Source of the DNA: Granulosicoccus sp.
GTDB lineage: Bacteria > Pseudomonadota > Gammaproteobacteria > Granulosicoccales > Granulosicoccaceae
NCBI GenBank assembly: GCA_023301795.1
Contig: JALZVU010000121.1
Coordinates: 1 to 64,000 of the forward strand
Direction: 5' to 3'
Length of the DNA stretch: 64,000 nucleotides
The translations under genes were made by a program, and so were the position numbers. Position 1 is the stretch's first letter, and every line of letters starts with the position of its first letter. Positions 50,284 to 63,751 of the stretch are shown here, in pieces. The notes below the pieces were generated by a model, which did not search any database, was not told where the DNA came from, and worked only from the letters and a program-made list of their open reading frames with translations.

Positions 50284-51243
50284 CTATCGGACTCCATGAC
50301 GAAGCCGCGGGTCCACCCACGCATAGGCGATATCAACCAGAAAAGTAACAATAACCACCGCAAACACCAACAACATAATGACACTTTCGACAACTATCAG
50401 ATCACGTTGAGCAATGCTCTGAAAAATCAACCTTCCAAGCCCAGGAAGAAAGAAAACATTTTCAATAATAATCGCACCGGCAATCAAAAATGAAAACTGC
50501 AAACCAATAATGGTGAGCACAGGGATAAGCGCGTTGCGTAATGCATGTCGCAAAAGTGCCTGCCGCTCACTAAGCCCTTTAGCACGAGCGGTACGCATGT
50601 AGTCTTCACCCATAACATCCAGCAGTGAAGAGCGCATGACCCGTGTCAGGATCGCAGCTTGCGGTAACGCCAACGCAACAGCGGGCAGTGTTAATGATTT
50701 CATCGACGCAAAAAAACCAGCGTCCCAACTAACAAACCCTCCAGCGGAAAACCATCCTAGATTAACAGCGAAAACCAGCACAAGAATCAACGCAAACCAG
50801 AAATTAGGCACCGCTATTCCCAGTTGCGTAAAGCCCATAACGGCAGAGTCTGCGAAACGTCCGCGCCGGCTTGCAGCCCATATCCCTGCAGGGAACGCAA
50901 TAAGCGTGGACAACGCCAGTGCGTACAACGCCAAGGGTAGCGATATCCACAGCCTGTCACCGACCATGTCAGCAACCGGTGTGCGATAGGTATAAGACTG
51001 CCCGAAATCGCCCTGAACCATACCAAAAACCCAGCTCAGATAACGCTGCACTTTCGACACATCCAGCCCCAACTCTGCTCTGAGTGCCGCGATCGTATCC
51101 GGCTGCGCATTAAGCCCAAGCATGAACGATGCAGGATCGCCAGGCACGACCTCAATAACGATAAATACAATAAGGCTTGCCACTACAAGAGTGGCAAGCA
51201 ACGAGCCTAAACGCCTGATGATGTAGCGAAACATAGAAGACAA
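50284..51243 (-). CDS. Peptide ABC transporter permease (DppB-like)
   Basis: MFRYIIRRLGSLLATLVVASLIVFIVIEVVPGDPASFMLG; DYMRTARAKGLSERQALLRHALRNALIPVLTIIG. Confidence 0.94.
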   Translation of the reverse strand: MSSMFRYIIRRLGSLLATLVVASLIVFIVIEVVPGDPASFMLGLNAQPDTIAALRAELGLDVSKVQRYLSWVFGMVQGDFGQSYTYRTPVADMVGDRLWISLPLALYALALSTLIAFPAGIWAASRRGRFADSAVMGFTQLGIAVPNFWFALILVLVFAVNLGWFSAGGFVSWDAGFFASMKSLTLPAVALALPQAAILTRVMRSSLLDVMGEDYMRTARAKGLSERQALLRHALRNALIPVLTIIGLQFSFLIAGAIIIENVFFLPGLGRLIFQSIAQRDLIVVESVIMLLVFAVVIVTFLVDIAYAWVDPRLRHGVR

Positions 51244-51322
51244 GCCGTCAACTGACGTTATTCATGCAAAGCTACATAGGCTGGCAGCACCGGCGCTTGC
51301 ACCTTCAATAACGCGATAGCTT

Positions 51323-52801
51323 TTAGTCTTCCCAATAGACGCCTGTCAGATCATTTGCCTGGGTTGGAGCATTTGCCCATAGCCCCTTCAACTTGCTATT
51401 GGCAACACCTGTTTTAGCTAGCTGAAACAGGTAGCCGTTGACGTAGTCATCAGCGATGATCTGTTGAGCATTGCTCAGCATTTCATCACGTTTTGCTGTG
51501 TCTGTCTCAACGCTAAAGGCTGCCATCAACTCTTGCAACTCCGCATTATCGTATTGAAAATAATAGTCAGGGTTGGCATACACACCAATGTCCATGGGTT
51601 CCGTGTGCGAAACAATGGTCAGGTCGAAATCACGCCCCTTGAACACCTGTTCTATCCACTGCGCCCATTCAACATTCTCGATGTCTGTATCGATACCCAC
51701 ATCGCGCAACTGAGCAGCAATGATCTCACCACCACGACGAGCATACGAGGGGGGTGGCAACTTGAGCGACAGAGTAAGACCTTCGGAGAATCCAGCTTCG
51801 ACCAGAAGAGCCTTTGCCTTTTCCGGATCAAAATTAGATTGAGCAGTCAGATCCACATAAGCGGGATTGTGAGGGGCAAAGTGAGTTCCGATAGGTGTTC
51901 CATAACCAAACATGGCACCGTCAATAATCTCATCGCGATTAATGGCATGCGATATAGCTTGGCGCACCCGCAAATCGTTGAGTGGCGCAGATGCATTATT
52001 CATGGAAAGAATGGTTTCGCCTTCTGTAGAACCCAGCACCACGCTGAATCTCGGATCAGCATCTAGCTGCGGCAAGTTCTCTGGTGCAGGGTAATTAGTG
52101 AATACATCAACATCCCCCGCCATAATTGCGGCAAAAGCCGCCGTCGGCTCACTGATGAATTTGAAGGTAGCTGACTCAAGCTGAACAGGCTCACCCCAGT
52201 AATCAGGGTTCTTCGCAATCTCCACGCGATCACCTTGCACCCAGTCAACGAAGGTGAAAGGGCCAGTACCCACAGGATTTGTAGCAGCATCCGTCGCCGA
52301 GGCTTCATCCAGAATGATGGCATCACCCCACGCTAGATTAAACAACAGGCTACCGTCAGCCTGTTTCATATTGACGGCAACGGTTAACTCATCGACCACC
52401 TCAACGTTTTCGATATTGGCAAACAATACTTTTTGCGCGTTCGTGGAATCCTCAGCCATAGCCCGATCGAAAGAGAACTTCACATCATCAGCAGTAAATT
52501 GCGCACCATCATGAAATGTCACGCCTTCGTTCAGAGAGAACACATAGCGAGCTCCGTCGTTCTCGATCGTCCATTCCTTAGCCAAGGCCGGTAACACACT
52601 GCCATCGGGTGCAAAACGGGTAAGCCCCTCATAAATGTTGGCGTACACCACCTCATCAATAGCGGCTGCAGCGCCGCCAGTTGGATCAAGATTCGGCGGC
52701 TCAAGCGCCATCCCGATGGTGACATCAGTACGCGCTGCAATCGCTGTAGTTGAGACTAGTCCAGCTACCAAAAGAGCAGGAATCGAATAATGCAGTTTCA
52801 C
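51323..52801 (-). CDS. Peptide ABC transporter substrate-binding protein (SBP_bac_5)
   Basis: GTG start at 52801 preceded by AGGAGAAAAACA; signal peptide; YEGLTRFAPDGSVLPALAKEWTIENDGARYVFSLNEGVTFHDGAQFTADDVKFSFDRA. Confidence 0.93.
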   Translation of the reverse strand: MKLHYSIPALLVAGLVSTTAIAARTDVTIGMALEPPNLDPTGGAAAAIDEVVYANIYEGLTRFAPDGSVLPALAKEWTIENDGARYVFSLNEGVTFHDGAQFTADDVKFSFDRAMAEDSTNAQKVLFANIENVEVVDELTVAVNMKQADGSLLFNLAWGDAIILDEASATDAATNPVGTGPFTFVDWVQGDRVEIAKNPDYWGEPVQLESATFKFISEPTAAFAAIMAGDVDVFTNYPAPENLPQLDADPRFSVVLGSTEGETILSMNNASAPLNDLRVRQAISHAINRDEIIDGAMFGYGTPIGTHFAPHNPAYVDLTAQSNFDPEKAKALLVEAGFSEGLTLSLKLPPPSYARRGGEIIAAQLRDVGIDTDIENVEWAQWIEQVFKGRDFDLTIVSHTEPMDIGVYANPDYYFQYDNAELQELMAAFSVETDTAKRDEMLSNAQQIIADDYVNGYLFQLAKTGVANSKLKGLWANAPTQANDLTGVYWED

Positions 52802-52882
52802 TGTTTTTCTCCTAAAACAACGATAAATAAATCGTAAATCTAACCGTTTGGCAACGCAGGGGGCGAAATAGCACACCGCCAA

Positions 52883-54190
52883 TCAGGATAACAGCAAGCT
52901 CTGCAGCGTACGGCCCATGACCTGTGCAGACTCAATCATATCCTGAATCCCTACATACTCATCAGGTTGATGTGCCAGATCAAGAATGCCAGGCCCATAG
53001 GCTATACAGTTGTGTAATCGCCCGATGCGATCAATGTGCTTTTGATCATAGGTACCGGGGGATACTACATATTGTGGTTCTGAGCCCAGACGCTGACGTA
53101 TTGCATCAGCCACCGCCAGAACCACCGGGGCATCACGCGCAGTCATTGTCGGCAACACAGAGAAAAGCTCCTTGAGCTCATAGCGGAATGTCGCCCTGTC
53201 CTTACCCACTGTCTCCAGCACATCGTGCAGCTCGGCTTTGACATCGTCCAGCTGCTCCTCCATCAGGAACCGCCGGTCAATGACCATTCGACACCGATCG
53301 GGTACCAAAGCTGACGGCATACCGGTATAGCCTTCCTCAGGCTCTGCAAGTCCGCCATGAATGGAATTGATATTTAACGTAGATTGACGAGCGCCTTCCG
53401 GCACCACCGGCATCTCGGTGCGGCGCAAGGCCAATCTGGGGTACAGCTTCGTCTCGAACGCCTCCATAACCGCGCCCATATGCCGCACTGCACAGTCACC
53501 CAGAAAAGGCATGGATCCATGGGCGATATGCCCGTGTGTCTCAATCTCTGCCCACCACACGCCCCGATGACCCAGACAAATACGATCCTTGTTCAAGGGC
53601 TCAGGAATGATGACATGCTGGACACGCGCAGGATCAAACCATCCGTGCTCAGCCAGATAGGCAACCCCGCCAAAACCACCTGATTCTTCGTCGCAAGTGC
53701 CGGATATCTCCACAGAGCCTGCGTGATCCGGGTGTTCAACAACGAAGCAAATAGCGGCAATCATTGACGCTGCCAGACCACCTTTCATATCGCAGGCACC
53801 CCGGCCATAGACCTTGCCATCCTTCACTACGCCTTCGAACGGATCAACCGTCCAGCCTTCGCCTGTACTAACCACATCAGTGTGCGAATTGAAGTGAACA
53901 CAATCACCAGGGTGAGATCCTTCGTGTCTGGCAATAATGTTCCAGCGCGGATATTTGTCGCTGTCCCCCATTGCACCTATCGCACGCACCCACTCAACCT
54001 TGAACCCGTAGGGCACAAGAAACTGCTCAATCAGATCGCACACGGCAGCGTAATCCAGACCTGGCGGATTGATAGTCGGGATGCTTATGAGCTTGCGAGT
54101 CAGATCAACAAGCTGGGCCTGAGCATCAGCTATGCGTTGGTCTAACGGCGTTAATGCCTGTGAAGCGCTATCAGAAGTAAGACTCGGCAA
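52883..54190 (-). CDS. M20 family metallopeptidase (ArgE/DapE-like)
   Basis: VHFNSHTDVVSTGEGWTVDPFEGVVKDGKVYGRGACDMKGGLAASM and CDEESGGFGG motifs. Confidence 0.92.
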   Translation of the reverse strand: MPSLTSDSASQALTPLDQRIADAQAQLVDLTRKLISIPTINPPGLDYAAVCDLIEQFLVPYGFKVEWVRAIGAMGDSDKYPRWNIIARHEGSHPGDCVHFNSHTDVVSTGEGWTVDPFEGVVKDGKVYGRGACDMKGGLAASMIAAICFVVEHPDHAGSVEISGTCDEESGGFGGVAYLAEHGWFDPARVQHVIIPEPLNKDRICLGHRGVWWAEIETHGHIAHGSMPFLGDCAVRHMGAVMEAFETKLYPRLALRRTEMPVVPEGARQSTLNINSIHGGLAEPEEGYTGMPSALVPDRCRMVIDRRFLMEEQLDDVKAELHDVLETVGKDRATFRYELKELFSVLPTMTARDAPVVLAVADAIRQRLGSEPQYVVSPGTYDQKHIDRIGRLHNCIAYGPGILDLAHQPDEYVGIQDMIESAQVMGRTLQSLLLS

Positions 54191-54334
54191 GACGTCACCT
54201 GTACCTAACTGAACAAGTCTTGTAATGTATCAGCTGTAGGCCTACTGGTTGTGCATTAGACTTGCAATGTGACGGTTGGGCCTTACACTGCCTAGTCGTA
54301 CTCCCGCTGCGTGTCGCTGCTACCAGGTAGATTG

Positions 54335-54988
54335 ATGAACGAAAAAATACTCGCCCGCCTACCCAAAGCTTCGCACGCTACTCGTTTCTGGTGGATCAGA
54401 CATGCTCGCGTACCGGAAGTAGCACATCGCATGTATGGCAGTCTGGACGTTGATAGTGATACTTCAGACGTCCCTTTGTTCACAGGCGTTGCGGCCAAAT
54501 TACCACATGATGCACTGTGGGTAACCAGTCCTCTCAAACGTACAAAACAAACAGCGCAGGCGCTGATAGACAACGGCGCAAAGGCTGCCGACATCATTGA
54601 GGATGCCGATATCGTGGAACAGAATTTTGGCGACTATAACGGGCTGACGCACGAGGCGTTATTCGCCCTGCGTGATGACGCCTACCTGGGATTCTGGCCG
54701 CTACCACCTGAAGAACAGGCACCCAATGGTGAAAGCTTCTCCATGCTTCGCCATAGGGTGGAGTCCTTTGTCGACAGAATGACGGCTGCTCATCGTGGCA
54801 AAGACATTGTCTGTGTTGCTCATCGAGGCACCATATTGGCAGCACTGCAAATGGCCCTTGATCTGCCACTGCGCAACAGTGTCAGCTTTGATGTGGGCAA
54901 CGTCTCGCTAACACGCCTCACACACCATGGGGACGTACCCGAAGGTGGACCGCAATGGCGTGTGGGCGATGTAAGCTGGCTACCGTAG
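54335..54988 (+). CDS. Histidine phosphatase family protein
   Basis: RFWWIRHARVPE (RHxR-like), SPLKRTKQTAQAL, VAHRGTILAALQM. Confidence 0.85.
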   Translation: MNEKILARLPKASHATRFWWIRHARVPEVAHRMYGSLDVDSDTSDVPLFTGVAAKLPHDALWVTSPLKRTKQTAQALIDNGAKAADIIEDADIVEQNFGDYNGLTHEALFALRDDAYLGFWPLPPEEQAPNGESFSMLRHRVESFVDRMTAAHRGKDIVCVAHRGTILAALQMALDLPLRNSVSFDVGNVSLTRLTHHGDVPEGGPQWRVGDVSWLP

Positions 54989-54994
54989 CCTGTA

Positions 54995-58350
<3,356 letters not shown>

Positions 58351-58529
58351 ATAGTCCTTGGGGTTGTATTGTTGGACGAATCACCTTGGCAACACATCAA
58401 TCAATCACTAGATATCAGAGAATGAACGTAGGTTGCACTAAGGTTTTATGCTGAGTAACTGACTATATCAGCATATCATTGCTGCCTGCCATCAGAGAAC
58501 AACAGGACCGGTTGAGCTAACGTTGTCAC

Positions 58530-60344
58530 CTACAAGGCAAAGTGGGCCTCATCCAGATCCATCAGGTTTTCCGCTCCCGAGAGCATGGTGGCCGCTAACG
58601 AATGCGTTCGAGGTAGTAGGCGCTCCATATAGAACCTAGCGGTAAACAGCTTTGCACGTAAAAATGTCACATCTCCACGGCCCTCTTCCAATTGCTGATG
58701 CGCCACAACCACTGCCTGTGCCCAGAAATAGGCCATGACAACGTAACCTGAGTACATCAAGTAGTCGACCGATGCCGCCCCTGCCTCTTCCTTGTCTTGC
58801 AATGCCGCCATACCGATCCGTTGGGTCAGATCATTCCATTCGGCATTCACACGCGTCAAAGGCTGCAAATAACGCTTTAGACGTGGCTCATCAGCGTGCT
58901 CAGCACAAAATTGCTGGATCTGAGAGGTGTAGTTTTTCAACAAAGCCCCTTGAGAACCCAGAACCTTGCGACCCAGCAGATCAAGAGCCTGAATGCCTGT
59001 AGTCCCTTCGTAGATCATGGCAATACGGGCATCGCGCACGTTTTGCTCCATGCCCCACTCTTTGATATAGCCGTGCCCACCAAACACCTGCAATCCTAGA
59101 TTAGCGGCCTCAAAACCTGTTTCGGTTAGAAACGCCTTAGCAATAGGTGTCAACAACGCCAACTCTTTTTCGGCAGTAGCACGTGCCTCATCTGATGGGC
59201 TTGTGTGGGCGATATCCACCAGCTGAGCACATCGGTAGATGAACATACGACCACCTTCAGCCAACGCCTTTTGCGTCAGCAACATGCGTCTTACATCAGG
59301 GTGCACGATGATTGGATCCGCGACTTTTTCCGGATTCACAGCGCCCGACAGTGAACGCATCTGCAAGCGATCTCGTGCATACGCAAGAGAACCCTGGAAC
59401 GCCAGCTCTGTGTGCGCCAGACCTTGAATAGCAGTACCAATACGCGCCGTATTCATAAAAGTGAACATGCAGTTCAGCCCTCGGTTAGGCTGGCCAATCA
59501 AAAACCCCTTTGCACCATCAAAATTAAGCACGCATGTGGCATTTCCGTGTATCCCCATTTTGTGTTCGATGGATCCACAGCTAACCGCATTGCGGCTTTC
59601 CGTATCGCCAGCAGCATTCAGTGTAAATTTAGGTACGATAAATAGAGAGATGCCGCGAGTACCCGCTGGCGCACCCGGCAGACGCGCCAACACGATATGC
59701 ACAATATTGTCTGCCATGTCGTGCTCACCCGCAGATATGAAAATCTTCTGGCCCGTTATGGCAAAACTGCCATCCTCATTGGGCTCTGCTCGGGTTTTCA
59801 ACAACCCCAAGTCGGTACCACAATGCGATTCAGTTAGACACATGGTGCCTGTCCATTCGCCTGAGACCAGCTTGCTCAGATAGGCCTGTTGCTGCTCCTC
59901 GGTTCCATGCGCAGCCAGGGTATTCATGGCTCCGTGGGACAAACCTGGATACATCGCCCATGACCAATTGGCCGTGCCGTTCATCTCCGACAGCACGGTA
60001 CCCAGCGATTCAGGCAAGCCTTGCCCACCCAGCTTGGGCGATTGAGCCATAGAAGGCCAGCCACCTTCGACGTATTGCTGATAGGCCTCTCGAAATCCAT
60101 CAGGTGTCTTCACATCACCATCGACCCACGTGCATCCTTGGGCATCACCGACAGCATTTAGAGGCGACAGCACATCGCGTGCGAATTTTGCGCCCTCCTC
60201 CAGAATGGCATCCACGGTCTCAGGATCCGCGTCCTCAGCGCATGGAAGCTGCGCATAGTGATCATCAAAATCAAGCACGTCGCGCATGGCAAAGCGGATA
60301 TCTTGTAGCGGCGGGTTATAAGTCGGCATGCTCAAATTAACCAT
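58530..60344 (-). CDS. Acyl-CoA dehydrogenase
   Basis: MCLTESHCGTDLGLLKTRA; GQKIFISAGEHDMADNIVHIVLARL; VFGGHGYIKEWGMEQNVRDARIAMIYEGTTGIQALDLLGRK. Confidence 0.94.
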   Translation of the reverse strand: MVNLSMPTYNPPLQDIRFAMRDVLDFDDHYAQLPCAEDADPETVDAILEEGAKFARDVLSPLNAVGDAQGCTWVDGDVKTPDGFREAYQQYVEGGWPSMAQSPKLGGQGLPESLGTVLSEMNGTANWSWAMYPGLSHGAMNTLAAHGTEEQQQAYLSKLVSGEWTGTMCLTESHCGTDLGLLKTRAEPNEDGSFAITGQKIFISAGEHDMADNIVHIVLARLPGAPAGTRGISLFIVPKFTLNAAGDTESRNAVSCGSIEHKMGIHGNATCVLNFDGAKGFLIGQPNRGLNCMFTFMNTARIGTAIQGLAHTELAFQGSLAYARDRLQMRSLSGAVNPEKVADPIIVHPDVRRMLLTQKALAEGGRMFIYRCAQLVDIAHTSPSDEARATAEKELALLTPIAKAFLTETGFEAANLGLQVFGGHGYIKEWGMEQNVRDARIAMIYEGTTGIQALDLLGRKVLGSQGALLKNYTSQIQQFCAEHADEPRLKRYLQPLTRVNAEWNDLTQRIGMAALQDKEEAGAASVDYLMYSGYVVMAYFWAQAVVVAHQQLEEGRGDVTFLRAKLFTARFYMERLLPRTHSLAATMLSGAENLMDLDEAHFAL

Positions 60345-60563
60345 TAGCGAGTAGTGCCTGTAGTGTCGGCCATCCAGTGGCTGGTCTCAATATCCAAAAT
60401 CGTCTGATTTACTGACAATTTCGTTCAACTAATAAATCAGCAATAAATTATTCAGCATTTTCAATGGCTTAAATATTTTTGCACATTGCAACTACATACC
60501 GTAATCGCCCACTAAAAATGCCTGAAACAAAACAGAAGCTCCACATTGACCAGAGTGGGGCTA

Positions 60564-61625
60564 TCAAACATCCCTCGATGCTGCCAAATCTGCACGATAT
60601 TCTGATGGTGTTTTCCCAGTCCATCTCTTAAATGCACGAAAAAAGGCACTGGATTCATCAAACCCAAGCAAGCTTGATACTTGCAAAAGCGAAAGCTCAG
60701 CGCGTGCCAGATATTGACAGGCAGCATCACGCCGGCTCTCGTCTTTGATCCGCTGAAACGAGGTTCCCTCCTCGCCTAGCTGACGCCGCAAGGTACTTAA
60801 CGACATACCCAGTTGCTGGCCTACTTCTTGAGCAGTAGGCAGGGGTTGCCTGAAATCATCACCAAACAAGGCCAGTATTCGATCACTGAGCTTTTGATCA
60901 TAATACGACGGCACTATGAGACGGTAAGGCGAATATTTCAGAAACACAGCCAACGATGCCTCGTTCTGAATATTGGGTGAGCCAAGAGCGCCCGCCTCAA
61001 AACTGAGCATTGAACACGGCCCGTTAAAAATAACAGGACAAGAGAAAATCTTACGCCAAGGCTCTGAACGTTCTGGTTCGTCAAATTCGAAATACACCGC
61101 CCTAAGCGGCAAATTACGACCCGCAAGCCAGCTCAGCAAACTGTGCCAAAGATAGAGCGTTGTTCTTATCTTAACCGGGTTCTGCAAACCAAGAATCTCA
61201 GCAGCTGAACGCGGCTCTCTGGCCACGGCTGCAAAGCCTACACCTGAGTGGTGATCGAGCTCAATCAATGCTGGCTTGAGTCCTGCGCTCTGACAAACAT
61301 CAAGGAATTCACCGGCACGCCGAACAGCGCTAGTCAAACACGGACGATGAATGATAGACAGACACATCATGCGGAACGTTCCTACCATGACAGGCCCCAC
61401 GCTCACCATACCCAAGGACTCATTGTTGGCAAACACTATTGCGGCTTGAAAAAGCCTGCCAAAATGAGCGGCATCCAGACAACCCGTATTTTGCACGTCT
61501 GCCATATCAACTTGCTGCTCAGCAAGAATGAAAGCAGGGTCCAACCCCTGTTCTGCAAACTCCCTCAGCAACGCATTGACATAGTTGGCAGAGACAAACG
61601 CAGAGCTGGAGTTGGCTTCAGACAT
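60564..61625 (-). CDS. AraC family transcriptional regulator (OruR-like N-terminal ligand domain)
   Basis: C-terminal HTH: VGQQLGMSLSTLRRQLGEEGTSFQRIKDESRRDAACQYLARAELSLLQVSSLLGFDESSAFFRAFKRWTGKTPSEYR. Confidence 0.92.
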   Translation of the reverse strand: MSEANSSSAFVSANYVNALLREFAEQGLDPAFILAEQQVDMADVQNTGCLDAAHFGRLFQAAIVFANNESLGMVSVGPVMVGTFRMMCLSIIHRPCLTSAVRRAGEFLDVCQSAGLKPALIELDHHSGVGFAAVAREPRSAAEILGLQNPVKIRTTLYLWHSLLSWLAGRNLPLRAVYFEFDEPERSEPWRKIFSCPVIFNGPCSMLSFEAGALGSPNIQNEASLAVFLKYSPYRLIVPSYYDQKLSDRILALFGDDFRQPLPTAQEVGQQLGMSLSTLRRQLGEEGTSFQRIKDESRRDAACQYLARAELSLLQVSSLLGFDESSAFFRAFKRWTGKTPSEYRADLAASRDV

Positions 61626-61855
61626 TAGACACTCCTGGTTTCAACGCCAACATTTCATGATGAGGCAGCTCAGCGACAGCTGAGCTAGCATACTCACTGA
61701 TTACCTGCTGACGTCCTCTGGGCTCGACCATCCGTTGGTGATTAAACGTGGGCGAACCGTGGCGAACAAGACGAATCTTCATGCTGATATTTTACAGGAT
61801 GCTGATAGTGTCACCTGACATTTGCTAACAGGAACACAACCCTCAGGATCAGTTG

Positions 61856-62509
61856 CTACTTATCAAGAAAGCTGATTGCCGATCTGACACCGGGATACGG
61901 GCTTGCAAGTACTAAGATCTTACTTCCGTCGAACCTCTTTGCCGCAGGAGCCATAGAGGCCTGGGCCAAAATTACACAATCGTATCCCTTGCTTTCTTGA
62001 TTGATATAAGCGGCAATACAATCATAATACTCATTCATCCTACCGGCTTCAAACAACGGCCAAGCGTCTGGAATTAACCGTAGGTAGATTTCAGGGTTAT
62101 TACCTGCCATGACCGACGACTCATCAATGAGATTTTTCGTCGGCGCTAGCGTGCTATCAACCGCAGCCAATACAAGTATCTTCTGACTATTCTCAACAGC
62201 GATATCCGCCATTGCCCTGTCTATTCTCATTGATCTTGTTGGCGTAGTTGACAAAGCATTCTCAGCGATCCCACCAATAGTAGAACATGTGCACACAACC
62301 ACTCTGACACCAGAAATAGCTGCAGCATTCATAGCAGCGACAACTCGCGCCCGTAAGTTATCGGTAATGCCGTTGGCTACAGCATCAGATAACAATGTCG
62401 CATCAACTAGATGATGAACATTGAGAGACGCATTAGCTTGTTTAACCAGTTTCTCAAAGGTTTGTATATGAACTTCCGCAGTATGCAAAAACGCTATATC
62501 GTGACTCAT
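61856..62509 (-). CDS. Asp/Glu/hydantoin racemase-like protein
   Basis: VVVCTCSTIGGIAE and DCVILAQASMAPAA cysteine/active-site-like segments typical of the Asp/Glu racemase fold. Confidence 0.65.
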   Translation of the reverse strand: MSHDIAFLHTAEVHIQTFEKLVKQANASLNVHHLVDATLLSDAVANGITDNLRARVVAAMNAAAISGVRVVVCTCSTIGGIAENALSTTPTRSMRIDRAMADIAVENSQKILVLAAVDSTLAPTKNLIDESSVMAGNNPEIYLRLIPDAWPLFEAGRMNEYYDCIAAYINQESKGYDCVILAQASMAPAAKRFDGSKILVLASPYPGVRSAISFLDK

Positions 62510-63015
62510 TGCTACGTCTACTTGAATGATTCAAAACGGATGGGAGCAGTATCAATCAGATTTTGTGAGATTTCAACCGGCATGCCTGTTGGTGATTGAC
62601 AACACCCACATTTCCTTTCGATTGAAAAACTCCTTAACTTCTTGCAATATTTCAGAGCGTTTTGCGTCTCACCCTCGGATAGCATCAGATGTGCAAGCTT
62701 CGTCACTACCACCATCCTCAATCGAGATTGCCGGCTCAGCGCACAACTTCAACTGACAACCATCATCGGGAACACTTGATACTGATGCGTGTATTGACGA
62801 GATAAGGCTGCATTCCAACAGACACAATCACTAGAACCAAGGCCGAGGCAGATGCCCCTGACGGCATTTCCATGGAAAACAAAGCACCAAAAAATCACCT
62901 TTGGATTCGTTACATGCAGCTCTAACCCATCCAGGCAATATGTGCTGAGCGAAACGCCTTGAGAAACTATGACATCACTTTTATTATTTAGTGATTGTCA
63001 ATCGTCCGGGACGCG

Positions 63016-63046
63016 CAGTCGGGGGCGCCCAGTCGGGGGCGCCCAG
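63016..63046. repeat. 14-bp tandem repeat CAGTCGGGGGCGCC x2 + CAG (intergenic)
   Basis: Direct read of cagtcgggggcgcccagtcgggggcgcccag. Confidence 0.9.
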
Positions 63047-63139
63047 CCTGAGTAGAATTCGCTACAGGAAAAAATGAGAGTGGTGGAAGTTGTGGTGTAT
63101 TCATGGATAATCCGGGCTGGGACTTACGACACCTACAGG

Positions 63140-63679
63140 TTACGCGCTGCCCACCTCCTTTATGACGGGTGTCGGTCGATCAGTAACGTTGGCAGAATCA
63201 ACTACCTTCCAACTCAACCCTTTGGTTCTAAAAATACGCTTTGCTTGGTTAGGATAATCCACAACATCACTCTCAAGTCGTTGACCAACCACAATACACT
63301 TAAGCACATTTGTTCCCGTATTTTTCAACGAATGAGCCATGCCTCCTTTTCGATAGCCCAAAAAATCGCCTTCTGACACAGAAAATATTTCTTCGCCAAT
63401 CATTGCGGTTCCCTCTCCCGACAGAACATAGAGACATTCGTCTTCATTATAGTGAAAGTGATGCTCAGTAGAATCATATCCTGGCTGTACCTCCATTATA
63501 TGAAAGCCAAATCCAGTCAACCCAACGGCATCACCAAGAGACTTGTTGGTACATTGCGCATTGGCATTCAAAAAATGCCGCTTACTTAGCCCTTCACTAT
63601 TTTCGATATCTACTTTCTTTAGAATGTACTTTTCTTCCACCAATTCGACTTCTCCGTAAATCTTGTTATACACAACCAA
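63140..63679 (-). CDS. Cupin domain protein
   Basis: GFHIMEVQPGYDSTEHHFHYNEDECLYVLSGEGTAMIGEEIFSVSEGDFLGYRKGGMAHSLKNTG: both cupin motifs. Confidence 0.9.
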   Translation of the reverse strand: MVVYNKIYGEVELVEEKYILKKVDIENSEGLSKRHFLNANAQCTNKSLGDAVGLTGFGFHIMEVQPGYDSTEHHFHYNEDECLYVLSGEGTAMIGEEIFSVSEGDFLGYRKGGMAHSLKNTGTNVLKCIVVGQRLESDVVDYPNQAKRIFRTKGLSWKVVDSANVTDRPTPVIKEVGSA

Positions 63680-63751
63680 ACAGTTCCATCAGTTTGCCAA
63701 CTGATCATTGTCTTAGCCAATTTTTCAGACATAAAGTGCCCGAAGAATACA

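Noticed and set aside
58447-58475. 8-bp inverted repeat TATGCTGA...TCAGCATA between fadB and the acyl-CoA dehydrogenase
   Set aside because: Loop is 13 nt and there is no T tract in the minus-strand direction; too weak to call a terminator or operator.
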